This document shows positions 1-8,153 of a stretch of 64,000 bases of DNA, one piece after another. The first letter of the stretch is position 1. Every line of letters starts with the position of its first letter. The position numbers and the translations under genes were made by a program. The stretch is from Acidobacteriota bacterium (GTDB lineage: Bacteria > Acidobacteriota > Vicinamibacteria > Vicinamibacterales > Fen-181), in NCBI GenBank assembly GCA_003170135.1, contig PMZR01000011.1, positions 1 to 64,000 on the forward strand, written 5' to 3'. The notes beneath the pieces were generated by a model. It was not told the DNA's origin, made no database searches, and worked only from the letters and a program-made list of their open reading frames with translations.

Positions 1-752
1 CCGACGATGCTGGCAGCCAGCGATCCAAAGTAGGTCCGGTTCCCGGTGTGGATGACCACGGCGGTCGCGGAGCCGCTCTCCACGTTCGAACCGAGGAAGC
101 AGATGTTGGGAAGGTCCAGCGGATTCTGAACCGTGGCCGGCGCCGGGGCGGCTTTCTTCTCCACCGGCAGGGCTTCGCCGGTGAGGGCCGCTTGATTCAA
201 GAACAGGTCCTTGGCGGAAAGCACCCGTGCATCAGCCGGCACCATGTCTCCAGCGGCCAGCCGGATGATGTCGCCCGGCACCAGCGTCTTGAGCGAGACT
301 TCTGCGTCCTTGCCATCTCGCACCAACGTCGCGGTGTTGCTGACCATCGCCTGAAGCTTCGCGGCCGCGTTATCGGCCCGCATCTCCTGGAAGAAGCGCA
401 GCACCACGCCCAGAACCACCATCACGAAGATGACCACCGTTGCCCGGACGTCCCCGGTGAGAAACGAGAGCACGCCCAGCGCCATGAGCAGAAGGACCAG
501 GGGATTCTTGACGTTGCTCAAGAGGCGCATCGGGGCCGATTGACGCTTCTCCCGGGCAATCTCGTTCGTGCCGACCTGCTTCAAGCGAGAAGCGGCTTCC
601 GCCCCGCTCAAGCCGCCCAGTTGCGATCCAAGCGTCTTCAGGACGGTATCCGTATCGGCCCGCGCCTTTTCCAGTAGTTGAACGGAAGACTGGGCTCCGC
701 TTCCGCCGGGGACGGGCGCGGGAGCGGTGGTCGGCGTTGTGCCCGTTTGCAT
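1..752 (-). CDS. mgtA: Magnesium-translocating P-type ATPase (MgtA-like), N-terminal part, cut by window edge
   Basis: About 250 N-terminal residues are present; the rest lies beyond base 1. The reading frame runs from ATG at 752 (preceded by an AGAGGAAT-type ribosome site) through a cation-ATPase N-terminal domain (GTNEIAREKRQSAP), a hydrophobic pair starting NPLVLLLMALGVLSFLTGD, and the actuator region with the typical LTGEALPVEK sequence and RTYFGSLAASIVG near the cut. These motifs are those of type IIIB Mg2+-importing ATPases of the inner membrane; related H+-ATPases are less similar in this stretch. The phosphorylation DKTGT and nucleotide domains are not visible here, so function rests on the N-terminal half. 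A 50-residue Ala/Pro/Gly-rich leader precedes the ATPase domain. Confidence 0.85.
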   Translation of the reverse strand, partial: MQTGTTPTTAPAPVPGGSGAQSSVQLLEKARADTDTVLKTLGSQLGGLSGAEAASRLKQVGTNEIAREKRQSAPMRLLSNVKNPLVLLLMALGVLSFLTGDVRATVVIFVMVVLGVVLRFFQEMRADNAAAKLQAMVSNTATLVRDGKDAEVSLKTLVPGDIIRLAAGDMVPADARVLSAKDLFLNQAALTGEALPVEKKAAPAPATVQNPLDLPNICFLGSNVESGSATAVVIHTGNRTYFGSLAASIV

Positions 753-1239
753 GGTGACTATTCCTCTGCCGGCCCGGTTCTGATCGGGTCGGCGTGTCTC
801 GACATTATGTTGTCGTCCCCCTTTCGCACCTGTGCGGAAACGCACAGATATTCACCAGCGATTGCCGCATGCGGGAGCGGTCGGTGGTCAATCGCCTTCG
901 CCGTTGTGGCGGGCGCCTGGCTGCCGGGCCTCGTCGGGACCTTTGCGATCGGCCCGCTGGTTCATGTGCTGCTCGTCGTCGGATCTCCTCGACCAACTCC
1001 CCGACGTAGTCCGCCAGCGGCCGTCCGACGCAGTGCGTGTCAGGCGGTCGCTTGAATCCGCAGGGCCGCTGGTTCATCGAAATCCAGGGTTGGACCCGCA
1101 ACGAACGCCGCCCGGAGTCGGTCTCCAAGGTCGCGGTCGCCGGAATCCCAACTGGCGACGATTTGCCGATAGATCCCTGACGGCCGAAACGCGCACCCAA
1201 GAACGGCAAGCCCGACTCGATGGCCCGCCCCGAGGATTC
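753..1239. other. Gene-poor stretch with decayed coding scraps
   Basis: No intact gene is supported here. The + strand contains two coding-like scraps: a hydrophobic stretch at about 885-985, listed separately, and at 1055-1180 a frame beginning NPQGRWFIEIQGWTRNE and ending with a stop after GDDLPIDP, open upstream only to the stop at 1007. The second has codon use like a real C-terminus but I do not recognise its family. Long open frames on the minus strand here have no start, ribosome site or family match and look like shadows. Flanking genes are a truncated-at-window MgtA and a broken M28 peptidase, so this looks like a deletion-scarred spacer. Confidence 0.4.
885..1030 (+). pseudogene. 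Possible remnant of a small lmo0937/DUF5670-type membrane protein
   Basis: Reading from 885 gives WSIAFAVVAGAWLPGLVG followed by TFAIGPLVHVLLVV. This resembles the tiny two-helix lmo0937 (DUF5670) membrane proteins, which have a WTI-type start, a WLLGLV turn and an HxLLVIA second helix. After LLVV the frame must shift by one base to continue with a plausible basic tail. No acceptable start codon or ribosome site precedes it, so if the match is right the gene is broken. The similarity is from memory of the family pattern and is short, hence the low confidence. Confidence 0.25.
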
Positions 1240-2192
1240 GTACGGAGTCGGACGAAGCTGTACTGGTCGCTGCGGATGAAGCGGTTCTGCTCGGGCTCAC
1301 GGTCCGTCTGCACGTCGACGCCGACCGTCTTCGCCGCCGCACGCAGGAGTCACCGAGCGACGACTCGGTCGGTGACGAGCTGATTGATCTCCTCAATCGT
1401 GTGCCCCGTGCCGGCGAGCAGGGCGGCCGCGCCCCGCGGCGTCAAGGTGATCGCCACGGCCTCGCCGGCTGCGTCAATCAGCCCGCGATCGAACAGCGTG
1501 ATCGTCGGCTGCGGCGTTCCACCCCCGCGCCCGCCTGCGGCCGCCGCGCCGGCTCGTCCAGCACCACCGCCCGCACCCGCTCCGCCGGTCCGAGGCACGC
1601 CAATCGTCGCGACGTTGATCGCGCCGGCTCGCTTCAGCCCGAGCCAGCGCTCGTCGGCGGTATTCACGTGCGACTTGACGTTGTCGGTCACCTTCACCGG
1701 CGGGAACGCGTTCACGTACACCGCGATCTTGCCCCTGAGATCGAGTCCTGCGAACTCGTCCCAGCCGGCCTCCGGAATCGAGAGGCCGTAGCCGACGAAC
1801 ACCGCCGACGCTTCCATGTCGCCGTTGAGTTCGGCGCGCGCGCCAAACGTGGCGTCCTGGCCGATGACGAGCCGTTCCTCTTTGCCGTCGCGCACGAGTG
1901 CGAGCGTGGACTGGTCGGGCACCAGCGTCCGGCTGTCGAGCTTCACCGGCTGTCGAAATCCACCCGCGCCTCCCGGCTTCAGCCCGATCGCCTGAAACTG
2001 GCTTTCGACGTACTTGGCTGCCGTCTCGTACCCTGGTGTCCCGACGTTGCGGCCCTCGAGCCGGTCGTCGGCCAGATACTGCACGTGCGCCCACCACGTT
2101 TTGCCTTCGGCGGTGAGATCAGGGGATTGAGCGACGAGACCGGTGATGGCCGCGCCGGCGAGGAGGACTGCGAACAGGAGTGTGCGTTTCAT
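1240..2192 (-). pseudogene. M28 family peptidase, internally deleted
   Basis: ATG at 2192 opens a secreted protein: a signal peptide (MKRTLLFAVLLAGAAITG), the N-terminal M28 region (HVQYLADDRLEGRNVGTPGY) and a protease-associated domain with a Gly/Ala-rich insert, ending at a TGA at 1350-1352 after 280 residues. Family members are usually around 500 residues and carry the zinc ligands after this point; none are present. Directly past the stop, in the same frame, comes LLRAAAKTVGVDVQ and then DREPEQNRFIRSDQYSFVR, which is the conserved C-terminal part of the same family. The zinc-binding core (HxDH and following Asp/Glu) between them is therefore missing. A product of the first 280 codons could be made but would lack peptidase activity. 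Confidence 0.8.
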
Positions 2193-2466
2193 ACGTGTCG
2201 TCCGTTCTCGATCCGTGTTCAGAAGGGTTGCCGTGTCGGGCACGGGCGTCATCGCGTCCGCGATCGACCGGCCGTCAGTTGGGCCCTCGCCCGTGTGAGC
2301 CCGTCGCCGGCAGCGATCACGCTTGAGGCGCCGGACTGGCATGCCGGATGATACCGGATCATGACCTCCTACAAGGCGCGAATGACACCATGAGCAGGCG
2401 TGCGCTACCGCTAGTCGCGATCTTTGCCGCCATCGTGGGTTACGGCGCCGCGAAACAGCTCGACGC

Positions 2467-3193
2467 ATGGCTCGCCTGTCCGAACGTGAGTTGCTGGCGC
2501 TCGCCATTTCGCTCGAGGAAGAAGACGAGAGGGTCTACGCCGACTTCGCGGAAGCGGCTCGCCTTGCTCTTCCGGCCTCGGCGGCGAAATCTTCGACGCC
2601 ATGCGGGAAGAGGAATCGGATCATCGCCGCCGACTGATCGAGATGTATCGCCGGAAATTCGGCGAGCACATCCTGCTCATTCGGCGACAGGACGTAAGAG
2701 GATTCGTCTCCCGCAAGCCGTTATGGCTCACGCGGCCGCTGCGTCGGGCGCCGGCACCGAGGAAGCAGCGGCGCGCCGCCGTCTCTTCGTGCTGCAGGTC
2801 GTGCAGCCAGGGCTCGAAGGCCTGATGGACGGCTCAGTGTCCACGCTGGCGCCCGTGTTTGCCGCCGCCATCGCGACGCACACGACCCGGTATGCGTTCG
2901 TCGTCGGACTTGCCGCTTCCGTCGGGGCCGGCATCAGCATGGGATGTGCCGAAGCGGTTTCCGACGACGGCACGCTGACCGGCCGGGGGCACCCGCTGAT
3001 TCGAGGCGTCATCTGCGGCGCGATGACGACGCTGGGAGGCATCGGCCACACGTTGCCGTTCCTTATCCCTGAATTCCGCGTCGCACTCGCTGTCGCCTGC
3101 GCCGTTGTGGTCGTCGAGCTCACCGTCATCACCTGGATCCGCCACCGATACATGGACACGCCGATGTGTTCAACGGCCGCGCAGGTCGCGTAG
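2467..3193 (+). pseudogene. MbfA-like ferritin/VIT1 iron exporter, frameshifted and deleted
   Basis: Intact members join an N-terminal ferritin-like domain to a VIT1-type membrane domain and export iron. Here three frames hold successive parts. ATG at 2467 gives [20 protein letters not shown] with [20 protein letters not shown]; at about 2590 one base is lost and the next frame continues [20 protein letters not shown] to WLTRPL near 2745; after a gap of roughly 100 residues a third frame resumes with [20 protein letters not shown] (about 2780) and runs through the VIT1 helices ([16 protein letters not shown]) to a stop at 3193. The last transmembrane segment after RYMDTP is also missing and the sequence runs straight into the opposite-strand reductase fragment. 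Frameshift, internal loss and end truncation together make this a pseudogene. Confidence 0.8.
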
Positions 3194-3279
3194 CTGAACA
3201 CGACCTCGTGCCCCGCTCGTGCGAACAGCGTGCCGAGCTTGCCGCCCATCAACCCTGATCCGAGAATCCCTACTCGCAT
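3186..3279 (-). pseudogene. N-terminal fragment of F420-dependent NADP reductase-like protein
   Basis: ATG at 3279 gives MRVGILGSGLMGGKLGTLFA with [11 protein letters not shown], the dinucleotide-binding start (GxGxxG) of the F420-dependent NADP oxidoreductase family. After about 31 residues the similarity ends exactly where the C-terminal end of the MbfA remnant begins on the other strand. One deletion removed the 3' parts of both convergent genes. A complete paralogue of the same family is at 42512-43168. Confidence 0.7.
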
Positions 3280-3281
3280 CG

Positions 3282-3323
3282 TCAGTGCTCCGGCGCCACC
3301 TCGTTCACGATCACATTCTTCAT
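3282..3323 (-). other. 13-codon open frame between alcohol dehydrogenase and reductase fragment
   Basis: ATG at 3323 starts MKNVIVNEVAPEH and stops at 3282, two bases before the start of the reductase fragment and within ten bases of the stop of the alcohol dehydrogenase gene. Its place in the operon suggests a gene whose ends were joined by a deletion, but it is too short to assign to a family. Confidence 0.25.
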
Positions 3324-3330
3324 GGCGACC

Positions 3331-4365
3331 TCAGAACTCGATCATCACCTTGATCGCTTCACGCTCGTTCATCGCACGGTACCCATCGGGAACGCCGTCG
3401 ATGTTCGTCACGCGATCGAACACGCGACCCGGCTGGATCCGGCCTTCGAGCACGTCGGGCAGCAGTTGGTCGATGTAGGCGCGCACCGGGGCCGGTCCCC
3501 CGGCGATGGTGATGTTGGCGAAGAACGTCGGTTGGCCGTTTGGGATCGTCGTCTCCTGGGGGACACCGACACGCCCCACCGCACCGCCGGCACGTGCGAT
3601 GCTCACCGCCGTGCGCATCGCCTCGCCGTGACCGACGCATTCGAGAACCGAGTGGGCGCCAAGTCCGCCAGTCAGCTCGCGCACACGGTCGATCGCCGCA
3701 TCGCCTCGTTCGCTGACGACGTCGGTTGCCCCAAAGGCGCGTCCCAACGCAATGCGGTCGGCGTGACGACCGAGGAAGATGATCCGCTCGGCGCCGAGCC
3801 GGCGAGCGGCGATGACGCCGCAGAGGCCTACGGCGCCATCACCGACAACAGCGACCACTTTGCCCGGACCTACCTTCGCGGCACGAGCGGCGTGGTGCCC
3901 GGTGCCCATCACGTCGGAGAGCGTCAGCAGCGACGGCATCAGGGCGTGATCCGGTCCTACGGGAAGTGTGACGAGCGTTCCATCAGCCTGCGGGACACGC
4001 ACCGCCTCGCCTTGGCCGCCATCGAGCTCGGTGCCGCCCCACCATCCGCCATGGAGGCAGGACGTCTGCAACCCTTGTTGGCAGAACTCGCAGGTGCCGT
4101 CGGACCAGGCGAATGGGGCGACGACGAGATCGCCCTGCTTCACGGTTCGGACGGCAGCGCCAACCGCCTCGACGAGGCCGATGAACTCGTGGCCCATCCG
4201 ATTCCCGGTCTCGCTCGGCGTCATGGAGTTATAGGGCCAGAGATCGCTGCCGCAGATGCAGGCCCGCGTCACCCGAACCAGGGCATCGGTCGGCTCGACC
4301 AGACGGGCGTCGGGAACCGTCTCGACGCGGACATCGTGCGCGCCGTACATCACAGTCGCTTGCAT
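3331..4365 (-). CDS. Zinc-dependent medium-chain alcohol dehydrogenase
   Basis: A 344-residue medium-chain dehydrogenase/reductase, the normal length for the family. The catalytic zinc site is visible as ACICGSD (Cys38) and GHE (His59, Glu60). The structural-zinc lobe CEFCQQGLQTSC shows three cysteines instead of the usual four. The cofactor fold is marked by VAVVGDGAVGLCGV. Such enzymes oxidise or reduce small alcohols and aldehydes with NAD(P) in the cytoplasm; the substrate cannot be read from sequence. It lies in a minus-strand set with an aldo/keto reductase, the tail of a cupin gene and a reductase fragment, facing a LysR regulator, which suggests a stress or detoxification operon that has since lost members. 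Confidence 0.85.
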   Translation of the reverse strand: MQATVMYGAHDVRVETVPDARLVEPTDALVRVTRACICGSDLWPYNSMTPSETGNRMGHEFIGLVEAVGAAVRTVKQGDLVVAPFAWSDGTCEFCQQGLQTSCLHGGWWGGTELDGGQGEAVRVPQADGTLVTLPVGPDHALMPSLLTLSDVMGTGHHAARAAKVGPGKVVAVVGDGAVGLCGVIAARRLGAERIIFLGRHADRIALGRAFGATDVVSERGDAAIDRVRELTGGLGAHSVLECVGHGEAMRTAVSIARAGGAVGRVGVPQETTIPNGQPTFFANITIAGGPAPVRAYIDQLLPDVLEGRIQPGRVFDRVTNIDGVPDGYRAMNEREAIKVMIEF

Positions 4366-4394
4366 GTTGATTCCTACATCCTTCGCATACGGGG

Positions 4395-4466
4395 TTATCC
4401 GCCGTACTGTTCGTCGGTCACCCTTTCCATCCAGTCGACGACCTTGCCATCGAGTGCGTCCTTCTG
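4395..4466 (-). pseudogene. C-terminal remnant of a cupin ((R)-mandelonitrile lyase-like) gene
   Basis: Between the aldo/keto reductase stop and the alcohol dehydrogenase start, one frame reads KDALDGKVVDWMERVTDEQY then GG and stop at 4395. This matches the last ~22 residues of small cupins annotated as (R)-mandelonitrile lyase-like, which end in LDGKVVxWMEKVxDEQY. No upstream part of that gene is present, so only the tail survived. The family match is from memory and should be confirmed by search. Confidence 0.6.
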
Positions 4467-4470
4467 CCTT

Positions 4471-5544
<1,074 letters not shown>

Positions 5545-5563
5545 TTATGAGTACAATTCACAA

Positions 5564-6448
5564 ATGGTGCGGGACGACCTGAACGCGCTTTCGGCATTCC
5601 TCACCGTCGCCGAGGAACGGAGCTTCACGCGGGCGGCCAAGCGGCTCGGCGTGTCTCCTTCCGCACTGAGCCACGCGATTCGCGGGCTGGAGGAGCGCGT
5701 CGGTGTACGACTGCTCGCGCGAACGACGCGGAGCGTCGCACCCACGGACGCGGGAGCAGAGATCATCGCACACCTGCAGCCCGCCTTCGTCGACATCCGG
5801 GGTGCGTTGGACCAGATCTCCGGGCTTCGCGACAAGCCGGCAGGCCGCGTGCGCCTCGTCATGCCGCGCCTGGCGGCGACCATGGTGCTCTCCCCGAGGC
5901 TTGGGCAGTTCGCGCGCCAGTACCCGGACATCGTGCTCGACGTGACGACCGACGACAGCCCGCTCGATCTTGTCGCGGGACGATTCGACGCGGGCATTCA
6001 TCTTGGTGAGTTCATCGCGCGCGACATGGTCGCGGTCAGGGTCTCGCGGGATCACCGTGCCGCCATCGTAGGCTCGGCGCAATATTTCGAGTCGCATCCG
6101 AAGCCGCAGTCGCCCCGTGATCTGCTGAAGCATCGGTGCATCAACATCAGGATGGGGTCAGCGGGCGTGTACCGATGGGAGTTCGACAAGGGCGACCAGT
6201 CGCTGACCGTCGCAGTGAACGGGTCCTTGGTCACCGACGAGATCGAGATGACCCTCCGCGCAGCGATTGATGGCGTCGGTCTCGCGTTTGCGATCGAGGA
6301 GCACGTCGCGCCGCACCTGAAGAGTGGCGCGCTCGTCCGAGTGCTCGAAGACTGGTGCCCGCCGTTCGCGGGGTTCTTCCTGTACTACCCCAGCCGCCGC
6401 CAGCAGCCGGCGGCGCTGTCGGCCCTGATCAAAGCGCTTCGGGTGTAG
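5564..6448 (+). CDS. LysR family transcriptional regulator
   Basis: A 294-residue LysR regulator: a winged helix at residues 1-62 (FLTVAEERSFTRAAKRLGVS then PSALSHAIRGLEERVGVRLL) followed by a two-lobed effector-binding domain. ATG at 5564 (MVRDDLNALSAF) is preferred over the in-frame ATG at 5528, because family members start within a few residues of the helix-turn-helix. The gene diverges from the aldo/keto reductase operon across about 106 bases, the classical arrangement for control of the neighbour. The inducer is unknown. Codon use and length are ordinary and the gene appears intact although its target operon has lost members. Confidence 0.9.
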   Translation: MVRDDLNALSAFLTVAEERSFTRAAKRLGVSPSALSHAIRGLEERVGVRLLARTTRSVAPTDAGAEIIAHLQPAFVDIRGALDQISGLRDKPAGRVRLVMPRLAATMVLSPRLGQFARQYPDIVLDVTTDDSPLDLVAGRFDAGIHLGEFIARDMVAVRVSRDHRAAIVGSAQYFESHPKPQSPRDLLKHRCINIRMGSAGVYRWEFDKGDQSLTVAVNGSLVTDEIEMTLRAAIDGVGLAFAIEEHVAPHLKSGALVRVLEDWCPPFAGFFLYYPSRRQQPAALSALIKALRV

Positions 6449-6880
6449 CCGGTCGGATTTCGCCCCTCGGTTTTACCAGCAGGACCTCGAACGACGACCA
6501 CCTCGACACCCGTCAGGCACTTCGCGGGCTGGTTGCGTCTACGCGCGCACGATCTGCGGGTGCATCGGGCAGGCGTACCCGACGGCGGGCGCGCGCGACG
6601 TCGCTGGGGGTTTGCGGCCATGGGCGCCCCTCGTCACTTCCACCAGTTCATCATTCCTCCCGTCACCATCCTGCCGCCGCCGAGGACCGGAAAGACCAGG
6701 AGCATCCGACTGGGATCTCCACCAGGCTCTCGAGCGAGAGGCGAAGGCGCCCTGACCGCAGGCTCTCTTTTCCCGTCCTCCGATTGCGGCCCGTGCCATC
6801 TGACGACCGCAAGTCTCTGCAATTTAACGAGATATCCGAACAGAGAGCGAACCAGTCGCCGGCTTGAGGGAGTGCTGTGG
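6449..6880. other. Intergenic stretch of about 430 bases with a degraded gene scrap
   Basis: Between the LysR stop and the Rex boxes there is no intact gene. The minus strand holds remains of a heavy-metal-binding domain (separate entry). Upstream of it on the same strand a frame ending GGGRMVTGGMMNWW and stop has no recognisable family. Nothing else with coding character was found. Confidence 0.5.
6480..6625 (-). pseudogene. Remnant of a heavy-metal-binding (YxCPMHP) domain
   Basis: One minus-strand frame reads PAVGYACPMHPQIVRA and stops at 6539; a second frame continues NQPAKCLTGVEVVVV. Together they resemble the short metal-binding domain with consensus YTCPMHPEV followed by PGKCPxCGM, found at the start of copper P-type ATPases and RND membrane-fusion proteins. 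The second CxxC has lost a cysteine and the frame is broken, and no transporter follows, so only a scrap survives. Confidence 0.5.
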
Positions 6881-6888
6881 CGACTCAG

Positions 6889-6906
6889 TCGTGAAATAAT
6901 TCACTT
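6889..6906 (+). promoter_or_regulatory. Putative Rex operator, box A (weak)
   Basis: TCGTGAAATAATTCACTT matches the Rex consensus TTGTGA-N6-TCACAA at the inner GTGA/TCAC positions. It overlaps box B by one base. It is the poorest of the three sites and lies furthest from the gene. Confidence 0.55.
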
Positions 6907-6923
6907 TGTGATAGATTTCACAA
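6906..6923 (+). promoter_or_regulatory. Putative Rex operator, box B (perfect half-sites)
   Basis: TTGTGATAGATTTCACAA has both half-sites of the Rex consensus TTGTGA-N6-TCACAA. It lies 70 bases before the GTG of the rex-receiver fusion, so autoregulation and control of the whole hydrogenase unit are expected. Rex binds such sites when NADH/NAD+ is low and releases when NADH rises. Confidence 0.8.
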
Positions 6924-6929
6924 TGTGCT

Positions 6930-6955
6930 CTGTGATAATTTTCACAATGTGAAAA
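6930..6955 (+). promoter_or_regulatory. Putative Rex operator, box C with overlapping perfect palindrome
   Basis: CTGTGATAATTTTCACAA (6930-6947) is a second near-consensus Rex box exactly 24 bases after box B. It overlaps TTTTCACAATGTGAAAA (6939-6955), a perfect 17-base palindrome made of the same half-site turned inward. The element TTTCACAATGTG occurs in both repeats (from 6916 and 6940). Confidence 0.75.
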
Positions 6956-6992
6956 GGCTCACGTATGCGACGATCGTCCTGGGAGGTCACTC

Positions 6993-8102
6993 GTGATTCC
7001 TCACAAGACCATCGATCGGCTGTGTTCGTACCGGCGAATCCTCTTCCGCTGGCATCTGCGCGGCAAGGAGCGGTTCCATTCGTACGAACTCGCCCAGGAG
7101 GCGGGTATCACGGCGGCGCAGGTGCGGCGCGATCTGATGTCATTGAAGAACATCGGCACACCCCGAAACGGGTACGCCACCGCCAGCATCATCACCGAAC
7201 TCGGGGCCATCCTCGAGGGGGCCGAAGATCAGAAGGCGGTCCTCGTCGGTGCCGGCAAGTTGGGGAAGGCCATCCTGTCCTATTTCGCGGGCCGGCGGCC
7301 GAACATCCGCATCGTTGCCGCGTTCGACAGCGATCCGACCAAGGTCGGCAGCGTCCTCGCCGCGTGTCCGTGCCTGCCCTTGACCGATCTGGACGAGACC
7401 GTGCGCCGGCACGGGGCCCTCGTCGCCATTCTGACCGTGCCCGGCAGCGCGGCGCAGGAGATTGCCACGGCGCTGGTGGGAGCCGGCATCCGGGCCATCA
7501 TCAATTTCTCGCCAGCCAAGCTGAAGGTGCCGGAGGGGATCTACATCGACGACATCGACTTCTCGATTGCGCTCGAGAAGGCGGTCTACTTCGGTCGGAC
7601 GCTGAAGGACGGAACCGGCATCGCGCCGAGTTCCGGCCCCGCGACCCCGATCTCGGAGGGCAGCATGCATGGTGCGCTAACGAAGAGAATCCTCTGCATC
7701 GACGACGACCTCGACGTGATCGAAAGTTACCGGGCCATCCTCGAACAGACCGGATACGAGGTGGCCGTCGCCCTCGACGGCGAGTCGGGCCTCGAGGAGG
7801 CGCGAAGCCACAAGCCGGATCTCATCATCCTCGACGTGATGATGAAGGACGCGACCGAAGGCTTCCACATCGCCTACGCGCTGCGCGCCGACGCGGCGTT
7901 GCGCGAAGTCCCCATCCTGATGCTCACCGCCATCTCGAGCGAGTGGAACATGAAGTTCGACAAGGACCAGGACGGCGCCTACCTGCCGGTCGACGCGTTC
8001 GTCGACAAGCCCGTCGCGCCCGATACGCTGCTCGCCACGGTGAAACGGCTGCTCGGCCTGCCGAGAGAGCAGATCAACATCATGGGAAGCCCGCAGTCGT
8101 AG
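6993..8102 (+). CDS. rex: Rex redox-sensing repressor fused to a response-regulator receiver domain
   Basis: A 369-residue fusion. Residues 1-80 are the Rex winged helix (IPHKTIDRLCSYRRIL, then AAQVRRDLMSL). Residues 82-200 are the NAD(H)-binding Rossmann fold with VLVGAGKLGKAIL, VAAFDSDPTKVG and NFSPAKLKVPEG. A short linker leads to a complete CheY-like receiver at about 230-352, with acidic residues Asp237-239, phospho-acceptor Asp281 (LIILDVMMKD), Thr312 and Lys339 (FVDKP). Ordinary Rex proteins are about 210 residues and lack a receiver. GTG at 6993 is chosen because GGGAGG lies six bases before it and the frame gives the usual Rex start. Three Rex boxes lie upstream, and two histidine kinases end the same transcription unit, so phosphorylation could tune repression. 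The domain assignment is secure; the signalling logic is inferred. Confidence 0.92.
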   Translation: MIPHKTIDRLCSYRRILFRWHLRGKERFHSYELAQEAGITAAQVRRDLMSLKNIGTPRNGYATASIITELGAILEGAEDQKAVLVGAGKLGKAILSYFAGRRPNIRIVAAFDSDPTKVGSVLAACPCLPLTDLDETVRRHGALVAILTVPGSAAQEIATALVGAGIRAIINFSPAKLKVPEGIYIDDIDFSIALEKAVYFGRTLKDGTGIAPSSGPATPISEGSMHGALTKRILCIDDDLDVIESYRAILEQTGYEVAVALDGESGLEEARSHKPDLIILDVMMKDATEGFHIAYALRADAALREVPILMLTAISSEWNMKFDKDQDGAYLPVDAFVDKPVAPDTLLATVKRLLGLPREQINIMGSPQS

Positions 8103-8105
8103 GTT

Positions 8106-8121
8106 CCGGCCTTCAGGCCGG
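8106..8121. repeat. Short hairpin with TTCA centre after rex
   Basis: CCGGCCTTCAGGCCGG forms a 7-base stem around TC, four bases after the rex stop codon. No T-run follows, so it may attenuate rather than end transcription. It shares the inner TTCA turn with the hairpin at 41801. Confidence 0.45.
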
Positions 8122-8153
8122 GACGGGCAAGTGAGCGAGTTGGAGAGCGCGCG

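Noticed and set aside
6965-8134. A 389-codon frame starting at ATG 6965 upstream of rex
   Set aside because: It is out of frame with the Rex domains, arginine-rich, and ends beyond the rex stop; the GTG at 6993 has the ribosome site.
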